Assembly (NCBI GenBank): GCA_030263665.1
Contig: SZPK01000010.1
Location: forward strand, 1-64,000
Source of the DNA: Villigracilis sp024434165
Lineage (GTDB): Bacteria; Chloroflexota; Anaerolineae; Anaerolineales; Villigracilaceae
Length of the DNA stretch: 64,000 nt
Reading direction: 5' to 3'
Each line of letters starts with the position of its first letter. Positions within the stretch are counted from its first letter, which is position 1. The position numbers were made by a program, and so were the translations under genes. The notes beneath the pieces are model-generated. The model ran no database searches. It was not told the DNA's origin and worked only from the letters and a program-made list of their open reading frames with translations. Shown here one piece after another: positions 61,311 through 64,000 of the stretch.

Positions 61311-61879
61311 TCTTCCACCTCCATTCTCAGGGAGGTTCGCTCACGCAAATCCTGCAATCCGCGTGAGACGAGCATTTTCACCGAAGCCTCGCTTCTCTTC
61401 ATCACGCTTGCGGCTTCGCCGTTGGACAGCCCGCCGAAGTAAATCAAAATGATCGCCTCGGCGCGTTCGGGAGTAATCTGCCTGAGCGCAAGGGAAATGG
61501 ACTCGAGCCGGAGGCGCTGCATTGCCGCCTTGTCGGTGGGCAGGACTGGGTTGGGATAATGAAGCGCATCTTCCAGCGGGACCTCGCGTCTTTTCCCGCG
61601 CAGGTGCATGAGTTTCTTTCTGGAGGCGATTCCCATCAGCCATGCCGCAAAGGAACCGCTCCCGCGGTACGAACGGATGCCCTCCAGCGCCGCCATGAAC
61701 GTTTGCGATGTGAGGTCTTCGGCGTCTTTCACGTTGCCGGTATGCGCCATGTGATAGCGATAGACGCGGGTCACGTTCTGGCGGTAGAGCTCTGCGAACG
61801 CATCGGCATCCGCCGCCGCCCGCTGCGCCAGGTCTGTCTCATCCATTTCTTTGATTTCCATCTTCATAAGGGTGGTCAT
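61307..61879 (-). CDS. ECF RNA polymerase sigma factor
   Basis: This 190-aa sigma70-family protein has region 2 as AFAELYRQNVTRVYRY with DAEDLTSQTFMAALEGI, and region 4 as TPERAEAIILIYFGGLSNGEA with SEASVKMLVSRGLQDLRE. The ATG at 61879 has AGGAGGTTT directly upstream. An in-frame start at 61960 has no such signal. The downstream gene is the 945-aa membrane protein, overlapping by four bases. Confidence 0.93.
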   Translation of the reverse strand: MTTLMKMEIKEMDETDLAQRAAADADAFAELYRQNVTRVYRYHMAHTGNVKDAEDLTSQTFMAALEGIRSYRGSGSFAAWLMGIASRKKLMHLRGKRREVPLEDALHYPNPVLPTDKAAMQRLRLESISLALRQITPERAEAIILIYFGGLSNGEAASVMKRSEASVKMLVSRGLQDLRERTSLRMEVEE

Positions 61880-62001
61880 AAACCTCCTGCGTGATGTGCG
61901 CGCGTATATAAGTTGCAGGAGGGGCAAAATCGTAACAGGCAAAAAAAGACCATGAGCCACATAAAACGTGGATGGTCTGCGGGTTCAGGGTCTGGCGCGG
62001 C

Positions 62002-62478
62002 TCAATCCGGGTAAACCTTCCAGCCCAGTTCGTCCAGCCGCGATGTATCGAATTGTTCCTTCGGTACGTCAATGTGCATGCCCGTGCCTTCCGCGAGCAG
62101 TTCGTCCGTCTCGGCATCGTAAATGCCCGCCCATGCCTCGGCGATTTTGCCTTTGGTCCTGCCTGCCCTGCCGACGATCCTCAACATCCTCCCGATGGGC
62201 ACGTTCCTGCGGTATTTCACTTCCAGTTTCCCCGTGAACATGAAGCGCGGATTTTGCGGGTCGCTGCCCATGTGCGCGCGTCCTGAAATCTCATCAATGA
62301 TCGCCGCGACGATTCCCCCGTGCAGCACGCCGGGGTAGCCTTGAAAATGCTCCGGCGCAATGTACTGCGATTCGACCACGCCCGGCTCCGTTTCATAAAT
62401 ATGCAAATGCAGACCGATGGGATTTTCCAATCCACAAATAAAGCAGTGACGCGAATTGGGTTGTTTGATTTTGGACAT
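62002..62478 (-). CDS. PaaI-type hotdog-fold thioesterase family protein
   Basis: This 158-aa hotdog-fold protein has the motif YPGVLHGGIVAAIIDEISGRAH, the usual active-site helix start, and VKYRRNVPIGRMLRIVGRAG. PaaI-type enzymes hydrolyse acyl-CoA thioesters. The N-terminal RHCFICGLENPIGLH (two Cys, one His) is typical for the Fcs/THEM4-like group. It is divergent from the dehydrogenase gene with 20 bp between starts. Substrate unknown. Confidence 0.9.
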   Translation of the reverse strand: MSKIKQPNSRHCFICGLENPIGLHLHIYETEPGVVESQYIAPEHFQGYPGVLHGGIVAAIIDEISGRAHMGSDPQNPRFMFTGKLEVKYRRNVPIGRMLRIVGRAGRTKGKIAEAWAGIYDAETDELLAEGTGMHIDVPKEQFDTSRLDELGWKVYPD

Positions 62479-62498
62479 GCGCGGATTATACTCTGGAC

Positions 62499-63470
62499 AT
62501 GACTCCCCAAAAAATTTTCATCACCCGCCTCATCCCGGACGCCGGGCTGGACCTCGTCAAAAAACATTTCCCTGCGCTGGAAGTCTGGACTCACGACCTC
62601 CCGCCGCCGCGCGAACAACTGCTCGAAAAAGTGCGCGGCGTGGACGGCTTGCTCTGCCTGCTGACCGAACGCATTGACGCCGAACTGATGGATGCCATCG
62701 GTCCACAGGTGAAGGTCATCAGCAGCATGTCCGTCGGTGTGGATCACGTTGACCTTGCCGAAGCCACCCGGCGCAGAATTCCCATCGGCAACACGCCCGG
62801 CGTGCTGACCGATGCCACCGCCGACCAAACCTTTGCGCTCCTGCTTGCCGCCGCGCGCCGCCTGGTGGAAGGCGTGGACTACATCCGCGCAGGCAAATGG
62901 GTGACATGGCACCCATCTCTTTTGCTCGGCGCAGACCTGACCGGTTCCACGCTGGGGATCATCGGCTTTGGGCGGATCGGACAGGCGGCTGCCAAACGCG
63001 CACAGGGATTCGACATGCGCGTCATCTATTACGACCCCGCCGCCCAGCCCGCCTATGGCGCGCAGCCCGTTGACCTGGATACGCTCCTGCGCGATTCGGA
63101 CTTTGTCTCCATCCACGTGCCGCTCACGAACGAGACGCGCCATCTGGTCAATGCAGGTTTTCTCTCGAAGATGAAACCGAACGCTGTCCTGGTCAACACC
63201 GCGCGCGGCGGCGTGCTGGATCAATCCGCGCTGTACGATGCCTTGAAAGCGAAGCGAATCTTCGCCGCCGCGCTGGACGTGACCGACCCCGAACCGCTGC
63301 CGATGGATTCCCCGCTGCTCGAGCTGGAGAACTGCGTTATCGTTCCCCACCTTGGCTCTGCCAGCAGGCGCACACGCAGTCAAATGTCCCTGCTTGCGGC
63401 GCAGAATTTAATCGCAGGTTTGAAGGGCGAACGCCTGCTCCACTGTGCCAACCCGGAAGTGTACGGTTGA
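62499..63470 (+). CDS. D-glycerate/glyoxylate-type 2-hydroxyacid dehydrogenase
   Basis: This 323-aa NAD(P)-dependent dehydrogenase has GSTLGIIGFGRIGQAAAKRA as the nucleotide-binding motif (about 149-168). The substrate arginine is in VNTARGGVLDQSAL, the glutamate in DVTDPEPLPMDSP and the catalytic histidine in IVPHLGSAS. It resembles glyoxylate/hydroxypyruvate reductases (GhrB/GyaR). Length is typical. The CATTACGGG half of a dispersed repeat begins right after its stop. Confidence 0.93.
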   Translation: MTPQKIFITRLIPDAGLDLVKKHFPALEVWTHDLPPPREQLLEKVRGVDGLLCLLTERIDAELMDAIGPQVKVISSMSVGVDHVDLAEATRRRIPIGNTPGVLTDATADQTFALLLAAARRLVEGVDYIRAGKWVTWHPSLLLGADLTGSTLGIIGFGRIGQAAAKRAQGFDMRVIYYDPAAQPAYGAQPVDLDTLLRDSDFVSIHVPLTNETRHLVNAGFLSKMKPNAVLVNTARGGVLDQSALYDALKAKRIFAAALDVTDPEPLPMDSPLLELENCVIVPHLGSASRRTRSQMSLLAAQNLIAGLKGERLLHCANPEVYG

Positions 63471-63472
63471 TG

Positions 63473-63520
63473 TCATTACGGGAAGCGGCGCTCTGCGCCG
63501 CGACGAAGCAATCTGGAAAT
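63473..63520. repeat. CATTGCGAG-type repeat, copy 3 (half)
   Basis: TGTCATTACGGGAAGCGGCG followed by CGAAGCAATCTGG is the left half of the element seen at 4850 and 19354; the right arm is missing. Confidence 0.6.
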
Positions 63521-63540
63521 AAATGACTCATGATACTCAG

Positions 63541-63633
63541 TTTACTCGTACCGCAGCAGCTTGTCCCCGTAGGGGATTCATCTTGCTCTGCAAAGGCGAG
63601 ATGAATCTCGCGGTACCGCATAAGGTGAGTAAA
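63541..63633. repeat. Long nested hairpin between the dehydrogenase and the MenG gene
   Basis: Three arm pairs nest: TTTACTC/GAGTAAA (63541, 63627), GTACCGC/GCGGTAC (63548, 63610) and GATTCATCT/AGATGAATC (63575, 63599). It lies in a 210-bp gap with no gene. Confidence 0.7.
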
Positions 63634-63680
63634 TGAGATTTCTTTGAACGAAAAAAACACCGTACTCGCAAGGACATCGC

Positions 63681-64000
63681 TTACTTCTCCCCCCAGTGAA
63701 TTGCGATTGTCCCAAACATCAATCGTTTGAAGTTCACCCGCCGAAACCCCACCGCCACCATGCGCACGGATAGTTCCTCGGCGGTCAGGAAATTCTCGGT
63801 GGTATCGGGCAGGTATTTGTAGGCGTCGCGCACGCCGGAGAGCAGTCCGCCGAGCGCGGGAATCACAACGTGCATGTGGAATTTGATGAACGGCGAGAGA
63901 AGATTTTTCTTCGGGCGCGTGGTATCGAGGATGACGATCCGCCCGCCGGGTTTGAGCGCGCGGTGCTGTTCCTTCAAGGCTTGTTGAACGTCGGTGACGT
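63681..64000 (-). CDS. MenG/UbiE-type menaquinone/ubiquinone C-methyltransferase (5' part outside window)
   Basis: The open frame continues to the window edge. The visible C-terminal 105 residues (VTDVQQALKEQHRALKPGGR, then LDTTRPKK, DAYKYLPDTTENFLTAEEL and the final FKRLMFGTIAIHWGEK) match the end of UbiE/MenG, which methylates demethylmenaquinone. Methyltransferase motif I and the N-terminus are beyond the window. Its neighbour is the converging D-hydroxyacid dehydrogenase. No other quinone-synthesis gene is in the window, so the link is to the enzyme family alone. Confidence 0.88.
   Translation of the reverse strand, partial: VTDVQQALKEQHRALKPGGRIVILDTTRPKKNLLSPFIKFHMHVVIPALGGLLSGVRDAYKYLPDTTENFLTAEELSVRMVAVGFRRVNFKRLMFGTIAIHWGEK

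Noticed and set aside
61880..61960. Earlier start for the ECF sigma factor
   Set aside because: The ATG at 61879 has AGGAGGTTT directly upstream; the extra residues are not sigma-like.

Overview
The window reads as a chromosomal segment of a GC-rich bacterium, most plausibly a member of the Chloroflexota (Anaerolineae-like). This is an inference. It rests on the gene mix (SUF operon with SufU rather than an E. coli-type SufE, a PreP-like M16C peptidase, CarD, a Roadblock/V4R/response-regulator operon, many Thr/Pro-rich lipoproteins) and on abundant intergenic palindromic repeats. No rRNA or phylogenetic marker alignment was possible. No prophage, integrase, CRISPR array or plasmid functions were seen.

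Layout. 1-2319: secreted beta-helix protein, minus strand, cut by the window start. 2464-9265: SUF Fe-S assembly operon (sufC, sufB, sufD, a lysine-rich protein, sufS, sufU, Rieske protein) behind a near-consensus promoter. 9279-11349: DinB, PIG-L deacetylase and a methyltransferase. 11454-12899: hisS, then the cognate tRNA-His and a terminator. 12908-14320: BNR-repeat protein. 14501-17531: glgA and malQ (glycogen / alpha-glucan). 17619-19333: greA and a dGTPase-like HD protein. 19491-19720: tRNA-Leu and tRNA-Asp. 19948-22585: Roadblock, V4R, response regulator and glycosyltransferase. 22730-24586: typA. 24644-29970: tyrosine-catabolism cluster (hppD, lipoprotein, cupin, paralogous lipoprotein, hmgA) plus an SH3 lipoprotein. 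30116-38402: lipoprotein, membrane proteins, YbaK, methyltransferase, NUDIX, pirin, cupin and VOC proteins. 38634-44831: NAD(P)HX repair, an SPFH-HTH fusion, Rnk, XdhC, a HEPN/MNT pair and a CBS-type pyrophosphatase. 44873-46543: HD-GYP sensor. 46668-49685: fused Fe-S/molybdopterin hydroxylase. 49698-50421: REP-associated tyrosine transposase (RAYT) unit. 50424-55371: M16C peptidase, CcrM-like methyltransferase, a small protein and CarD. 55687-57742: molybdenum hydroxylase FAD subunit, unknown 90-aa protein and MDR dehydrogenase, translationally coupled. 57815-61879: TRIC-type channel, then an ECF sigma factor with a 945-aa membrane partner. 62002-64000: thioesterase, D-hydroxyacid dehydrogenase and a partial MenG/UbiE.

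The most unusual signal is the repeat landscape. A RAYT gene is framed by near-identical palindromes. A related 48-bp palindromic module sits in frame inside the molybdenum hydroxylase gene 2 kb away, and a second repeat type is in frame inside the FAD-subunit gene. A ~131-148-bp repeat occurs three times, and one copy supplies the 3' end and stop codon of a YbaK-family gene. A third inverted repeat sits at gene borders and creates misleading N-terminal extensions. Other points of note are the loss of all four cysteines of one Fe-S cluster in the molybdenum hydroxylase, a CcrM-type solitary methyltransferase, and paired lipoproteins inside the homogentisate operon.
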